64,000 nt of DNA from Clitopilus passeckerianus (lineage: Eukaryota > Basidiomycota > Agaricomycetes > Agaricales > Entolomataceae): contig CALYLX010000097.1 of the NCBI GenBank assembly GCA_944990035.1, positions 491,238-555,237 on the forward strand. Reading direction: 5' to 3'. The notes beneath the pieces are model-generated. The model did no database searches. It had not been told where the DNA came from and saw only the letters and a program-made list of their open reading frames with translations. A program made the position numbers and the translations under genes. This document shows positions 49,051 to 60,571 of this stretch, in pieces. The stretch's first letter is position 1, and every line of letters begins with the position of its first letter.

Positions 49051-49527
49051 CTCGCGATATTATTTCTGGGCAACTAAACGAAGTTAATCATCAGAAGTCG
49101 ATATCTGCTTTAGCGACAATTTACGGGACGTGGAATCGGTTCTCTTCTGAAAGTCAATATTTCGGTGAGAGGTCTTGAACAACGTAGCTTGCGTTGGAAT
49201 CTAACTTCGTGCATAAGCATTATGTCTTTCGAAATTTGAGCAGGGACTCGGTATGCGTATTCAAGACGTTTTGAGCGGAACCAAGCCGTAAAATAGATTT
49301 CGTATATCATAGCCTTTGAAAGCAACGAAGCTGGGGTTGTTAAATTCGAAATATCGAACGCAATTGGTACACTTTGACTATACTACATTTTGTAAGGACA
49401 TGCATACGAAGAAAAGAAAATTTGTACAAGAGACAATGTACGAACTACAATGGGAGTAAAGGAGGTTGGTCTCAACGGTATAATGAAGACGAAATTTGGC
49501 CACCCGTTCTTTCCGAGGCACGACGTC
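49051..49527. other. Intergenic between converging genes
   Basis: Lies between the 3' ends of the Zn2Cys6 gene (plus) and the CsbD-like gene (minus). No gene seen. Confidence 0.5.
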
Positions 49528-50164
49528 TTACTTCTTCATCATTCTCCGTCCCTCTTCAACCATCTGTTGATTATTCCCGATTTTCCCACCAATGACCTTC
49601 GCCTCGCCTTTGAGTTTGTCCATCAGCTTGGCTTTGCCTAGTAGATCGTGAGTGTGATTAGTCCCAACCGAAGCGTCTACTAACCCATCGGTTGACTCCT
49701 CTCATCAGGACACAGCACTACAGCACTTTCATTAGGCGTGCCTGGAAGTATCCCGACGCCCCCGCTACCCAAACTTCCACCCCTTGCCCTGACTCGACCG
49801 GGATCCCAGTCGTGACTAGGCATTCCCTCTGTTCGCCTCTCTTCAGGAAGCTTTGCGACAGATTCTTCGGAGATGCTGCCGGGCAACGAACCAACACCAA
49901 CCGAGGAGGTCGAGGGGATTTCCGAAGACGGGAGCGTAGTGGGCATGTGAGTCCACGTTGAGGTAGTAGGTGATGTACTTGGAGATCCCGCTAGCGTGGA
50001 ATGATGAGTGTACATGAACTGTCCTCGTGAAGAAAAAAAGGATACGTGCGCGCAGCAGCCGCGTTGAGAGCGTGAGCACCCGCCTGGCCTTCGATAGGGT
50101 CAAGATCATGCGTAACAGTATTCGTCGTGGTGTGAATAGGGGTAGGGTTTATCCCGGTTGCCAT
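49528..50164 (-). CDS. CsbD-like stress protein, probable
   Basis: The last exon (49637-49528) encodes GKAKLMDKLKGEAKVIGGKI and a helical end with KK at the stop, which resembles the CsbD-like domain of small bacterial and fungal stress proteins. It joins in phase across a 47-nt intron (49684-49638) to a glycine/proline/serine-rich exon ending DERSQPMG. The start MATGINPTPIHTTTNTVTH and DPIEGQAGAHALNAAAAR upstream look coding, but the first intron (around 50075-49985) could not be fixed uniquely. The protein would be about 170-190 residues and largely disordered except for the C-terminal helices. Function by family: general stress response, mechanism unknown. Confidence 0.55.
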
Positions 50165-51323
50165 TGTTGAGAAGTAAAAGATTTTTTTTTTTTCTTAGGT
50201 TCAGTCGAGACTGCAGTAGGAGGGGGTTATTTCAAGAAAAAAAACCATCGACAGCGTATATATGTTGTCGAGTGACACGATGACGTCGAGAATTGAAGTT
50301 GTCAATAGGGGTACGCAGGGATAAACAGCAGATGAGTGTGTCCAATGAAAGGCGGAGATCCTCGAAAAGACAATGAAGTCAGCTGCTCCTCGATCATTCC
50401 TCAAGAGTCTGCTCCATTCGCTGGAACCGCCGATAGAGCGTGCGATGAGTATGGGCTACCATTCAATGGGCTGGGGCTAGTAGGGGTCGACACGAGGAAG
50501 GTGTTGCCATTTCAAATGTGAGTCCTGTAAGATAAGCAATCTAAAAGCCACCGTGGTACCATTGTGAAGGCAGAGATTCCCATGCCTTCTGGCGATGGAT
50601 ACACGGCGGATCACGGCCGGTTCAGGGCAGGCCCACCTTATCCGATGGTGGCCAAACTCGTCGAAAAAGTGTCAGGCGCCCTTGAATTTGCATCTTTATC
50701 CCCTTACGAAGGCAAAACCCTCTGTATCCATTCGCTACCTCACGCAGAGGGGTGGCCCAGTTCATGGAGCTCCAGACCCTTGCGAAGGGTGGAGGAACCT
50801 AGGCACCGGTATTTGCCGTAATAAGCCACATGAAACGGCACTAAGACCTGTTCGACGCTTTTGGTGATTGGCTCGCCGAGGATGACCATGTCAAAACTAA
50901 CGACTTCTAGAGCAATATTCGAATCTATCAGTCGAATTTTGCCTACAATTCGCAGAGCCACAGCCGTCGCCAGTTTCTTGGGTCTACGAGCTTAACCTCG
51001 CCTTATGTGGCTCAATTACATCCCACTATCACTATCAAGTATGCACCAGGGTCGTTCTTGAGCACGTTGGTGACAGCCTGACAGCAACTAAAGGCCCATC
51101 CTAGCCCCGAAAGCATAAAACATACTGTCGTCGAGATCATATATAACATAATTGGGTGAGAATTATGCCTGTCATGCTCCCTCACCTCGTTCCCCCGCTC
51201 CCTCCGAATCGTGGTGTATATGATAGTCGACCCATATGACTTTGGCGCGGCTACGACAAGCGCTGAACATTTGTGAGCACAACACCCTGTCTTGAGAAGA
51301 ATCGCGACATCTGAAGGATTTGT
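50165..51323. other. Intergenic; no gene called
   Basis: Holds the divergent upstream regions of the CsbD-like gene and the second DUF6533 gene, with a poly-T run near 50182-50194. Frames at 50564-50961 on both strands look partly coding (for example IRLIDSNIALEVVSFDMVIL on minus) but no family or closed structure was found. Confidence 0.35.
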
Positions 51324-52840
51324 ATGAACAGGCGCTTGAACAAATGCTTCCAACTCGCTGCGATTGTCATCCTTCTCTACGACCATGGTTAGTTTCCCAC
51401 TTCATCCACTACCTCTTGTCACTCAGGCTTCGACAAATAGCTATCACATTCTCTGAAGAAGTGTGTTCTATTTCCAATATTACGCAGTTTCCAGCCACTA
51501 ATACACGTCAGGTTGAGCGAATTTGGTCTAAAAGGGTGACCGGCGTTACCGTTCTGTTCTGCCTCAATCGTTATCTGTCGCCACTCCTCATGTCTGTGGA
51601 CTTGGCAGGTGATTCTCCCTCTAACATCCCCAGCACGAAGGTCCTGACCTTGGCTACAGCGTATCATGATCCACGATTTATGGGAAATGTGCGTGGCACC
51701 TTTTTATACATTTCCTGTGACGCTAAAGATCTACTGGTAGATGTTGGTGTTGGTCTCTTCATGGCTACCGGTGGTCTAAATGGTGCTGCAGCTGTACTCG
51801 ATTCGTCAAGTTTGAAGGATTTGCAGCTGTCGCTATCATCGCAGGTGTGTTGGTAGCTCTATCCCTGAAAAGCCTCGCTCATCACTATCCAGTCTGTGAA
51901 AGTCAGTACCTCGAATTGCGTATGCCGGTCGTTTTGCTGATATTCATGAAGTGACGATGATTCTCCGGGTGGTCGCTTTCTACAATCGCTCGCTACTCAT
52001 ATTCGTTCTCTTGATAACACTCTGGTGTGCACAAGTCAGCATCTCTATCGCTGGTTTCTTAGGTGGATTCGGTGAGTTCTATTCAAGTCGCACATACACT
52101 CGGCTGACGTCGACCAGCGGCTCAATGGCCTAGTCCGGACTTCATTGGTGCGGCATGGCCAATTCCGTTGTCCGATTCTGCCTAAATTGTGTATAGGATG
52201 TGTCTTTGTAGGAGATGGACCTCTTTTCGGTGCGTACACTGCCCTCCTTCGTTAGTCGTGTTGGGGGCTTACCTTTCGTTCTAGCCTCGCTCTGGATAGC
52301 GTGCCTCATAACGAACACAATCATGTTCTTGCTGACCTTCTGTCGTTCCGGGGACATAAGATTACCTGGGCGCCGTACACCGTGAGTTCGACCCAACTTG
52401 GGGCATATTGTGCTCATTGAGTTCCATGCTAGAACCTTACGCGTCTTCATGAGAGACGGTGCAATGTACTTTGCGGTCATTTTCTGCGCAAACGCCATAA
52501 ACGCCCTGATTTACTTCGTACGTGATGTCATTTGCTGTGTCCTTTCTCGTCTAATTTACGTCGCGTACAGCTTGCTTCCCCTGATCTGAAGGCACTGAGC
52601 GCGCCTCTTACCCTCTTGATTACGTCGGTCATAGTATCTCGGCTAGTACTCAATCTGCGTTCGGCCTCGACATCAAGGTTCACCTCCAGCTACTGGAATG
52701 GGAGGCAAACTCTCCCGTTCAGTTTTCTGGATCGAACCTTCGGAAACATTGGGGAGGAATTCGAACCTCACTCTGATGCCTCTATAGACGTACAGATGGA
52801 TGAACTCTGCGAAGGAAACAAGGGCACGGATACAGTGTAG
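51324..52840 (+). CDS. Seven-transmembrane protein, DUF6533 type (second copy)
   Basis: Second DUF6533-type 7-TM gene. Exons 51324-51387, 51441-51460 and 51512-51608 join in phase and encode FQLAAIVILLYDHAITFSEE then VERIWSKRVTGVTVLFCLNRYLSPLLMSVDLAG, the family signature. Further exons encode YHDPRFMGN, FVKFEGFAAVAIIA, VTMILRVVAFYNRSLLIFV, SLWIACLITNTIMFLLTFC, TLRVFMRDGAMYFAVIFCAN and TLLITSVIVSRLVLNLRSAS, all typical of the family. The end is polar and acidic (stop at 52838-52840). Introns between 51609 and about 51955 and around 52080-52260 could not be closed uniquely; a further 5' exon is possible. Function unknown, possibly receptor-like. Confidence 0.7.
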
Positions 52841-53130
52841 CAGTTCAATCTCGTGGCCTAGTAGTCCTTTTGCCAAATTTGACCTCACTACAGTGACAGC
52901 CGTTCCCTTTCCACTACTTATGAGGTTAGGTCCCAACAATGTGCCCTCGGCTGTGTCGGCCGGGCTCTATGAGTCCTTGGCGGCGTACAAGAGATTGGAG
53001 ATTGGAGCTCGATGTCAAGGCGATCACCATCAAATTTACTCAAACAATCGAAGCTCCACAAGCCGGCATCAAAGCGCCGATATGATATAGGGAGTTAAAA
53101 GCACTAACTGAATCGCTAGCTGAGCCTTCC

Positions 53131-54566
53131 ATGGCCTCGAGCAACGGGCGGTGGGTAGTCGTCGATGATAGCGACCCACAGATTCAATACTCGAAAGATG
53201 GCTGGCTATTGGATAACGGGGCTCAAGATAGATTCGGCGACTATGGACCAACTTTCCAACACACGCTACATGGGAATAAGGCAAATGGTAGTTTTTCGTT
53301 CACGTTTCGAGGTAAGTACGCTCGCCCTTGGGCTAAACAATCAGTGTATTGAGGTCATGGCAGGAACCGGCGTCAATGTCATCGGTACAATAAACCCTTT
53401 GCCGTTGAATGGTGCACAACAAGGACTATACGACCCCAGCTGGAATTGCTACGTGGACCAAAAATCGATATCAAGGACGAACCCGACCACTGATCGACGG
53501 AACAACTACCTCATGTGCGAAACGGGCTCTCTGTCGGACGATGTTCATGTGTTGACCGTCAATGTCACGTCGGTGACTGGTCGCCCATTCTGGCTCGACA
53601 GCATCCGCTATCGGCCTTCCGGAAACGACACTTCTAGCTTTCCTTCACTCCATATTCCAAACGACGACCCAGCAATCGAGTATGGAGACGGGTGGGCTGA
53701 CTTGCCGCGGCCAGACCTTGCAAGATACACGCAAAGCTCAAACGCCGCTTCGACTTTGCGTTTCAACTTTACAGGTTTGGTATTCGTTAGCAATACTTTT
53801 CGCCCCTGTGATCTGACTATGTCATCCCCGCCGCTCAGGAACTGGCATATCATACCGTGGCGAGATTCCCTCGAGCTTTCCTCATGCTCCGACGTCGGGC
53901 TCGTATTCCATAGACGGAGGTGTAGAAACCGCCTTCCCTCTATACGGCTTGGGCGAGAAAAATGCGACGAATAAATACCATCAAGCATTCTTTTCGACTC
54001 CCACTCTTCCCCCGGGCCAGCACTCCCTCGTCGTTAGATATCATGGCGACTCCGGCAAGACGCCTCTCACACTTGGCTATTTCTATCTCTTCCGGTCAAC
54101 GTCAGGACCCACAAGTGGTAACGATGATCCCGGATCTCCACAATCGCACAAACCACCGATAGGCATAATTGTTGGGGCTGTCGTGGGTTCCGTTGCCCTG
54201 CTGGGTTTCCTTGCGTTGATATTGTGGCTACGTCGCAGACGAAGGCATTCCGGGAAGGCTTCTACCACCAACGGAATACCCCTGTCGCCATTCAGAGGCT
54301 TCGCCTCACGACCTTCAAATGGCCTTGAAAAGCCCAGCATACCACCCTACCCATCCGATTCTGCTTCAACGTCGTCATCCCACCTCACACTGTCTGGACC
54401 ATCCATGGGTAGTCCACCTTCTACCAAGACTCACGCTTCACAGAGGGATCAAGTTGTCACAGATGTTAGCGAGCATGTCGTCCGACATCACGATAGCGGG
54501 ATCAGGTTAAACCAGACAGGAGCGGTTCCACTGGTTGAAATACCACCGTTGTATACCGCGAGATAG
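53131..54566 (+). CDS. Single-pass membrane protein with two sugar-binding-like domains
   Basis: Predicted 439-residue protein in three exons (53131-53311, 53364-53774, 53839-54566) joined in phase. Two related beta-sandwich-like halves are seen, each with a FxGTGxxxxG turn (FRGTGVNVIGTI near residue 60; FTGTGISYRGEI near residue 198). Both introns fall exactly in this turn. WLDSIRYRPS and LTLGYFYLFRS are the matching ends. A membrane segment (PIGIIVGAVVGSVALLGFLALILWL) is followed by RRRRR and a cytosolic Ser/Pro-rich tail of about 130 residues. The layout suggests a surface protein with an extracellular carbohydrate-binding-like region. No N-terminal signal peptide is seen at this start, so an upstream exon may be missing. 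Function unknown. Confidence 0.75.
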
Positions 54567-56223
54567 CCGTATGAAGCGTTAATGTATGACTATTATAATA
54601 CTATACAATACTATGATCACGATCGTGCGTAGTCCTCAATCTGCCTTACTGTTAGAAATGACATTTGAATCTGTCAAATGCAGCAATCAATTGAGACGAT
54701 GGCTCAACCAGGTTTCAACCCATCCATGGCGCCGTCAAACTCTGACGCAAGAACTGCAATGTTCTAATGTCGTATACTTATCGAACACAAGACCGCCTAT
54801 AGAAGGCTCTTGAATGATGTTCCTCCCAGGCCCAACTAAACCGGACCATCGTCAAGTTGCGTGCGAAGCAAACCGAAACTATTGGCTGGGTGCCGGCTCG
54901 GCATTAATAATAATATTCGCATTTGAATATGTAGCCTCGAAAAGCCGCCATCCCCATATCCGATGGCAACACCTGTCATGTCAGAGGAGACCGTCGTTCT
55001 TCGAGGACACGTTGGCAGATCCGGACATGCCAAGCGAGCCAAGCCGTGAAGAGGCCACCACAGATTGAACGGGCTGAGGCATGAGGTCGATTGTTGGATG
55101 TTGATGTTAACACCGGATCGAGTACATCAATTGTGGAAATCATCGGCGTAGATTTGAATGATAGTGAAGGGCAGAAATACTTTCGCTTTCCGGAATACGA
55201 ATGCCACGACATCATACAACGAAGCAAGGCTCAAGCTGACCAGTATTTTAAGCAAGGGGATCGAAAAAGAGTGGTCGGTTAGAGCCGTACGAAGAGGTTT
55301 GACGAACAGAACTGCGCTTCCAGAACTAATGCGTAATTCTTGCGGTTATTCTAGTTTCTTGCGTCAAAAATGGTAGTGGTCTTGCGGAAGCTCGTCTACA
55401 TCTTGGGCAGTGTCATATCATCGCCGAAAAGACCAAGTCGCGGATAGTGCTGTACCGCAGAACATAGCCAATTATCACCTCTGAGCGCTCTGAGGTCTTG
55501 GGACTACTGAGCTGAGGCCGAGACTGCCGAACCTAGACGAATGCCCACAGTTCTCGTCACATTAACGTGGTAAGAGTCAGCTCAAGTCCAGAGTGAAAAT
55601 CCAGTACCATGACTCTGACATTTCGTTGCACAGGTTAATAAGAAGAAATGTGACATTGACTCGGATGCGGAGAAGCGGAGGGTCGAGGAAACAGCCCCGC
55701 TCAGGATCGACAGCAACACCTGGTAAAAAAAAGTACTCCAGGCAGATCCGTCGGTGAGAAATCTAAATATAATCATCTTCCGAAGTAATTCTGCGGAATG
55801 CGCAGTGAAGAGTGAAGCATCCGCCGTTTCGTCGTGCTCTATAGAACCGATATGTCCGACATGACGGAGAAAAAATTGACGTTGAATTGAAAATTTGGGC
55901 ACTAGAAGTTTGCGATAAACGTAAAGCGTATGAGGAACGTGCTCTTGGTATTCAGGCACGCCGAGCCTAAATATAGCCAAACCGTGATTTTCTGAATTGG
56001 ATTGGTTCGCCAGCTAGAGGCTCAGAGAAATCTGTAAGAGCTGCACTGCGGAACAGAGGGTCCAATAATTCAAAGGCTATTCACGTTTTGATTGAGATGG
56101 GCGTTGTCGAGAAATGCATTGCAACGGCCAGAAGCTGTGTGTTAATGGTTTGATTACATAATGGTCATAAAGATAACCCAATCGATGTTTTGATGAGAAC
56201 GGTTCGTTTCCTGCTCTAGCAGA
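54567..56223. other. No gene recognised
   Basis: About 1.6 kb. The minus-strand frame 55582-55980 (132 codons) is the longest but has no recognisable domain. The right end is the upstream region of the Skt5-like gene. Confidence 0.4.
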
Positions 56224-58860
56224 ATGTCGACAACGCTTCCTCCTGTACCTCCACGTCCTTATAGTGCTCAGCAGTCAGGATCAACCTCAGGACCCCCTCC
56301 AATTCCTCCGTTACCCCCCGATTTCGGCTACCAGTCAGGCCCTCACTACGACGATCCATTAACGGCACCACGTCCAACTCGGATCGATCCTTCGATCCCT
56401 GAAAACGTGAGTAACGTCCCCCAATTTTCCTCGCTTCGTTTTCTTCCAAGTCTTCGTCATTAACTCCCGCCTTCGTCCTCCTTAGATCTCGAGAACGCTC
56501 GACGACCAGCTCAACCAGATGAATATCAACTACGACCCCGGCTTTGGCCAACCAAGAGGCCCTTCGCCAAATCCTCCGATGAATCATGGAGGTTGGTCGC
56601 CTTGGGTGCAACCACAGCAAGATCCTTACGGGGCTGGTGCTGGTGGTGGACTCGCCCCGCCCCAAGTACGACAGCGAACGTATTCGTCGCCGAACATGCC
56701 GCCAGCTCACGCCCAGCAACCCATCACGCCATCCTTCAATCAAGACTACACATTCGGCGGCGTTCCGCAAACTGCCCAACAACGTCCTGCACATGCGCCA
56801 CGTCAGTCGACGTACGGACCCCTCCCAAAAGCCCCCTCTCCACCACCAGCAACGCCATCTCTTACTGCTCCCCTTCCTTCCCTCAACAACCTCCTTGGCG
56901 CCGTCCAAGCAATCCAAAATCCCAACCACGACCCCAATCTCAGGATATCGTGGTCCAGGGACGTCATCTTTCTCATCGACAAGCATCTTGGCACTGCTAC
57001 CACCACCGATGCTCCCATCGGTCCTGCAGTGATCAGCGATCCTCAGCTGACACAGCTCCTGCAAGTCGCTGTGCCCACTATCCTCCAGCTGGCATCCGCT
57101 CCTGGCGTTCCACCCGCCATCTCTTCTGAAGCTGTCTACTGGCGTGCAACCTTTGCTGCCAGTGGAGCTTATCCGGAACACGTTCCCCATAATCCTCGTG
57201 GGGCATTTCGTGATTTCGAAGCTGCTGCCCGCGGAGGTTACGCCGCAGCATGGTTTAGGCTTGGAAGGGACTACGAGCAATTCAACGACATCTCCCATGC
57301 CAAGGACTGCTTCGAACGAGGCGTCAAATTCGGTGTCGAGAGCTGCGCCTACGTAAGTCGAATCACCTCTCCTCAACCATCTTGACGCTGATATCGACCT
57401 ACAGCGTATGGGAATGGCCAATCTCATGGGCCAGCTTGGTGTTCCTGCAAATCCAACTCTTGCTATGCCTCTCCTCCACCGAGCAGCTACTATCGCCAGC
57501 GCTCGTGTACCTCAACCCGCATATATTTACGCGCTACTCCTACTCAACGAATTCCCGTCTCTTCCTGCCCCTCTTCCTGCCAATATATTCGCTCCCTTCA
57601 TTCCTCAAGGCTCCAACCCGCTTCTCGAGGCTCGTAAGCATCTCGAACGTGCCGCATACCTCGGATTTGCACCTGCCCAGTACAAGCTTGGCCATGCCTA
57701 CGAATTTGCGCAACCTCCATTCCCCTTCGACCCTCTCCTGAGCGTGCAGTACTACTCGCTCGCTAGTCAGCAAGGCGAGGTCGAGGCCGACATGGCTTTG
57801 TCGAAGTGGTTCCTATGCGGCTCGGGAACTGGTGAAGACGGAATACCAGACGAGGGAGGATTCGATAAAGATGAAGGGTTGGCATATACCTTCGCGGAGA
57901 AGGCTGCGAGGAAAGGACTCCCTAGCGCAGAGTTTGCTATGGGCTACTACGCCGAAGTTGGAGTCGGTGGACCCAAGGACTTGCAAGCTGCCATCAAGTG
58001 GTACACCAAGGTTGGTGCTTAACGTCTCCACTTCGTCATTGACACTAACAAACACATTACAGGCTCGGGACCATGGAAATTCGGATGCAGCTGACCGTCT
58101 AGGTGCACTTCAGCAACCTGACCCGGCTGCTCTCTCTCGTCAGGAGCACGACGCCATCACCGAGACCAAGCTCGTCAGGAAACGCACCCAGGCCAAGCAA
58201 CGCTCATCCCAGACCCAGCAGCCTCAAATGCCACCCATGCCTGGTTATCCCCAGGCGGTTCCTGCTGGCGGTCCTTCTGTTGCTGGTCCTCCCCTGTCTG
58301 GTCCCGCCGGATACCCCCAAAACCCACGCAGACGTGACTCCCAACAAGTCGTCGACCTCGTCCGCAAGAACTCCATGGCGCAGCCTCCTCAGCAGGCACC
58401 GCTCACGCCTGCTCAGCAATATCAGCAACAATACCAGCACCAGCAGCAAGCTCAACCCGGTGGTCGTCTGCCTCCTCTCCATCACCAACAATCAGTGCCG
58501 ATTCCTCGCCCTCAGCCAGACCGCCCGTACCCTCAAGCTCACAGGTACACGCTTACCGACGCTCCTTCACCGCCAGGCTCACGTCCTGGCAGCACGGGGC
58601 CTCCTCCTGGGTCCGGTCGCGGTCGTGGTCGTGGAGGTGGTCGCATGGGTGGCGGTCCTGGTCCTTTGCAAGACCTCCCTGCTAACGGAGCTGGTCCCGG
58701 ACCTGCACCTATTCCAGAGGACACTCACGAGTCCGTCACCACGCCTGGTCTGGGTGGAGGTATCGTTTACGCTGCGAAACCTGGGAAGGGTCCGACGACA
58801 TTTGCGGAGATGGGTTTCCAGGGAGCGAAGGCGGAGGATAAGGACTGTATCATCATGTGA
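56224..58860 (+). CDS. skt5: Skt5/Chs4-like chitin synthase activator
   Basis: Predicted 817-residue protein in four exons (56224-56406, 56486-57352, 57405-58010, 58063-58860), all joined at phase 0. The N-terminus is proline-rich. From about residue 290 a series of Sel1 (TPR-like) repeats runs: AFRDFEAAARGGYAAAWFRL, ARKHLERAAYLGFAPAQYKLG, SVQYYSLASQQGEVEADMAL, AYTFAEKAARKGLPSAEFAMG, AAIKWYTKARDHGNSDAADRLG. The C-terminal third is a Gln/Pro- and Gly/Arg-rich linker. The protein ends CIIM, a CaaX box, as in yeast Skt5/Chs4 where farnesylation helps bring chitin synthase III activity to the membrane. It should therefore activate or localise a class IV/III-type chitin synthase at growing walls and septa. 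Confidence 0.88.
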
Positions 58861-59135
58861 AAGATTCTCATTGTAACACGGACGCTCCGGATTTCGTACG
58901 AACTTCATATTCATCGCTTTTACATTCCTTCTACTTGGCTACGATTCACCGGGCTCTAATTATTTAGATAGGATACACTGATTTTGTCGTAGTCTTTCAT
59001 TCACACTTATACCCTATGTCTCAGTCACATAATATGATGAAGTATTGGTTCGGAAGCATGGATTGTCATTGATGGAAAAGGGTGTGGCTGTGTGCCATGA
59101 TCACACTATGCCCACCGCTTTTACTACCCACCACC

Positions 59136-60188
59136 ATGGTTGAAATCCACCTTCACCTTGATGATTCCTACATTTCCTTCCTTTCTATTCCTCCCAGTGA
59201 CGTTAAGCGACTCTCTCTTCGCCCCTTAAAATGGATCCGGTTCGTCATGTTTAGCATCTGTGGAGCGCGAGGACACCTTTCTACGACGCCGAACGGCCCT
59301 CCTGTTGATTATGCCAGTATCGAGTTGACAGAAGCTCAATACTACTACAAACCTGAAGGTAATCTTTTTTTACTATATGCGCGGTCGGCCCCCATAACAA
59401 GACACGTTCTTTAGAGGATTGTATCTTTATAGATTATGAAGCATTGAACGAACGAATCACCTCTTCTGCCATCACACAACGCTCCGCCGACTTCAGAGCT
59501 GCAGTCATAAGACGAGATGGGGAGTGCTGCATTATCACAGGAGAGACCGCAAGTAATTGTGACGCAGCGCACCTAATCGCCAAATCCAAAGGCGACGAGG
59601 TAATATTCACCATCATTCTATGTGATTGTAGGATGTCATATTCTTCTGCTAGTACATCAACAAAGTCATCAAAGACCGTTGTGTTCGCTATGAACCCGCG
59701 TCATCGCTCTCAATTTCTGGGATAAATGCTGTGGAAAACGGGGTGCTCTTGTCCAAGGTCTTGCATAGTTCCCTCGGTCATGGAGACGTTGCGTTTTTAA
59801 AGGTATGGAACTCCATTGTTCCTCGCGCTCTTTGAAGAAGCCAGCCATTCTCTTTTAGACCCCAAATTTTGCACTCAACACAGAAGATGTTCCGAGATTC
59901 GAGCAAGGTCCCACACCCTCCACTCGCATCACCCTGCACCGCTTGAAGGCGTTGCCTAATTTCGACCTTGAGGAAGCCCAAAACTACCGCAACGGGCAAG
60001 TCAACGCTGGAAAATCTCCAAACCGCGCTTTCTGCTACCTCTTAGGGTTACAGGTGGATGCAGTGTTTCAGGGAGGAGGAGTTACAGAGCCCTTGCAACC
60101 CCCGGCGATCATCCTTGATTTTTTATACGGTGTGGAAATGAATTCCTCGGCCGCAGGGAGTGCACTTAGGGTTGATAGAGGAGCGTGA
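59136..60188 (+). CDS. HNH nuclease-domain protein
   Basis: Predicted 289-residue protein in four exons (59136-59358, 59433-59599, 59653-59802, 59859-60188) joined in phase by introns of 74, 53 and 56 nt. The central block AVIRRDGECCIITGETASNC with DAAHLIAKSKGDE is the start of an HNH_2-type domain (C..TG....C..AHL). INAVENGVLLSKVLHSSLGHGDVAFL gives the conserved N and the final part with H. Such proteins form a large family in Agaricomycetes; their role is unknown and nuclease activity has not been shown by anything seen here. An in-frame Met lies further upstream (59082). This is the last gene before the subtelomere. Confidence 0.8.
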
Positions 60189-60270
60189 ATTAATGTAGGC
60201 TAGAAGGACGAAGTTCAATAGAGGACTAACCCTGCTGGGCTGAAATGCGAATACTGGTGGGCCTGGGAGC

Positions 60271-60292
60271 GAATACTGCTGCAGCAGTATTC
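60271..60292. repeat. Perfect 22-bp palindrome
   Basis: The sequence GAATACTGCTG is followed at once by its exact reverse complement. Outside it, CGAATACTGGTG (60248-60259) and CACCAGAATCG (60293-60302) form a second, imperfect inverted pair, giving a nested cruciform-capable site. Confidence 0.9.
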
Positions 60293-60488
60293 ACCAGAAT
60301 CGAACACTACTTGCTTAGAAACCAGCCCAGCTGCGGTTTAGGCCAGCAGGACTTGTAATCTTTCATACTCGTTGTACGTGCCTCCAATGGGCTGGTAAGG
60401 GGTTTAGGATAGAGTTTCACGACCTTGCTGGAAGGCCGGAGCGAAGCGTAGGTCTGGAAGCTTGGGAGTAGGCGTGTAAGGCGATGCG

Positions 60489-60571
60489 ATGTCTGGAAAG
60501 TCCCAGAGGTTGATGAAACCACCTGGCCAGAACTTTCGCTGTTTATATACAGCTCATCAGTCCGTCGACAT
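60489..60571 (-). ncRNA. Candidate hammerhead ribozyme
   Basis: On the minus strand the catalytic core CUGAUGA (60560-60554) is followed by a perfect 5-bp stem II (GCUGU / ACAGC, loop of six, 60553-60538) and then GAAA (60537-60534). Stem III pairs AGUUC (from 60534) with GGACU ending at 60499, A-U closed as required, with a 25-nt loop. The cleavage triplet is CUU (60500-60498). Stem I pairs UCC..GACAU (60497-60489) with AUGUC..GGA (60571-60561), 3 bp plus 5 bp around a 1x3 internal loop. All invariant core positions are present; ends lie in stem I (type I). It is on the same strand as the Penelope-like ORF, 1.1 kb downstream of its stop. Confidence 0.65.

Noticed and set aside
55582..55980. 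132-codon minus-strand frame
   Set aside because: Open but unrecognisable, with no neighbouring exons; chance cannot be excluded.
56216..57427. 403-codon minus-strand frame
   Set aside because: Antisense shadow of the Skt5-like exons; no domain and it crosses two clear introns.
58103..58876. 257-codon plus-strand frame overlapping the last exon of the Skt5-like gene
   Set aside because: Shadow frame caused by biased codon use in a Pro/Gln-rich exon; the other frame gives Sel1 repeats and the CaaX end.
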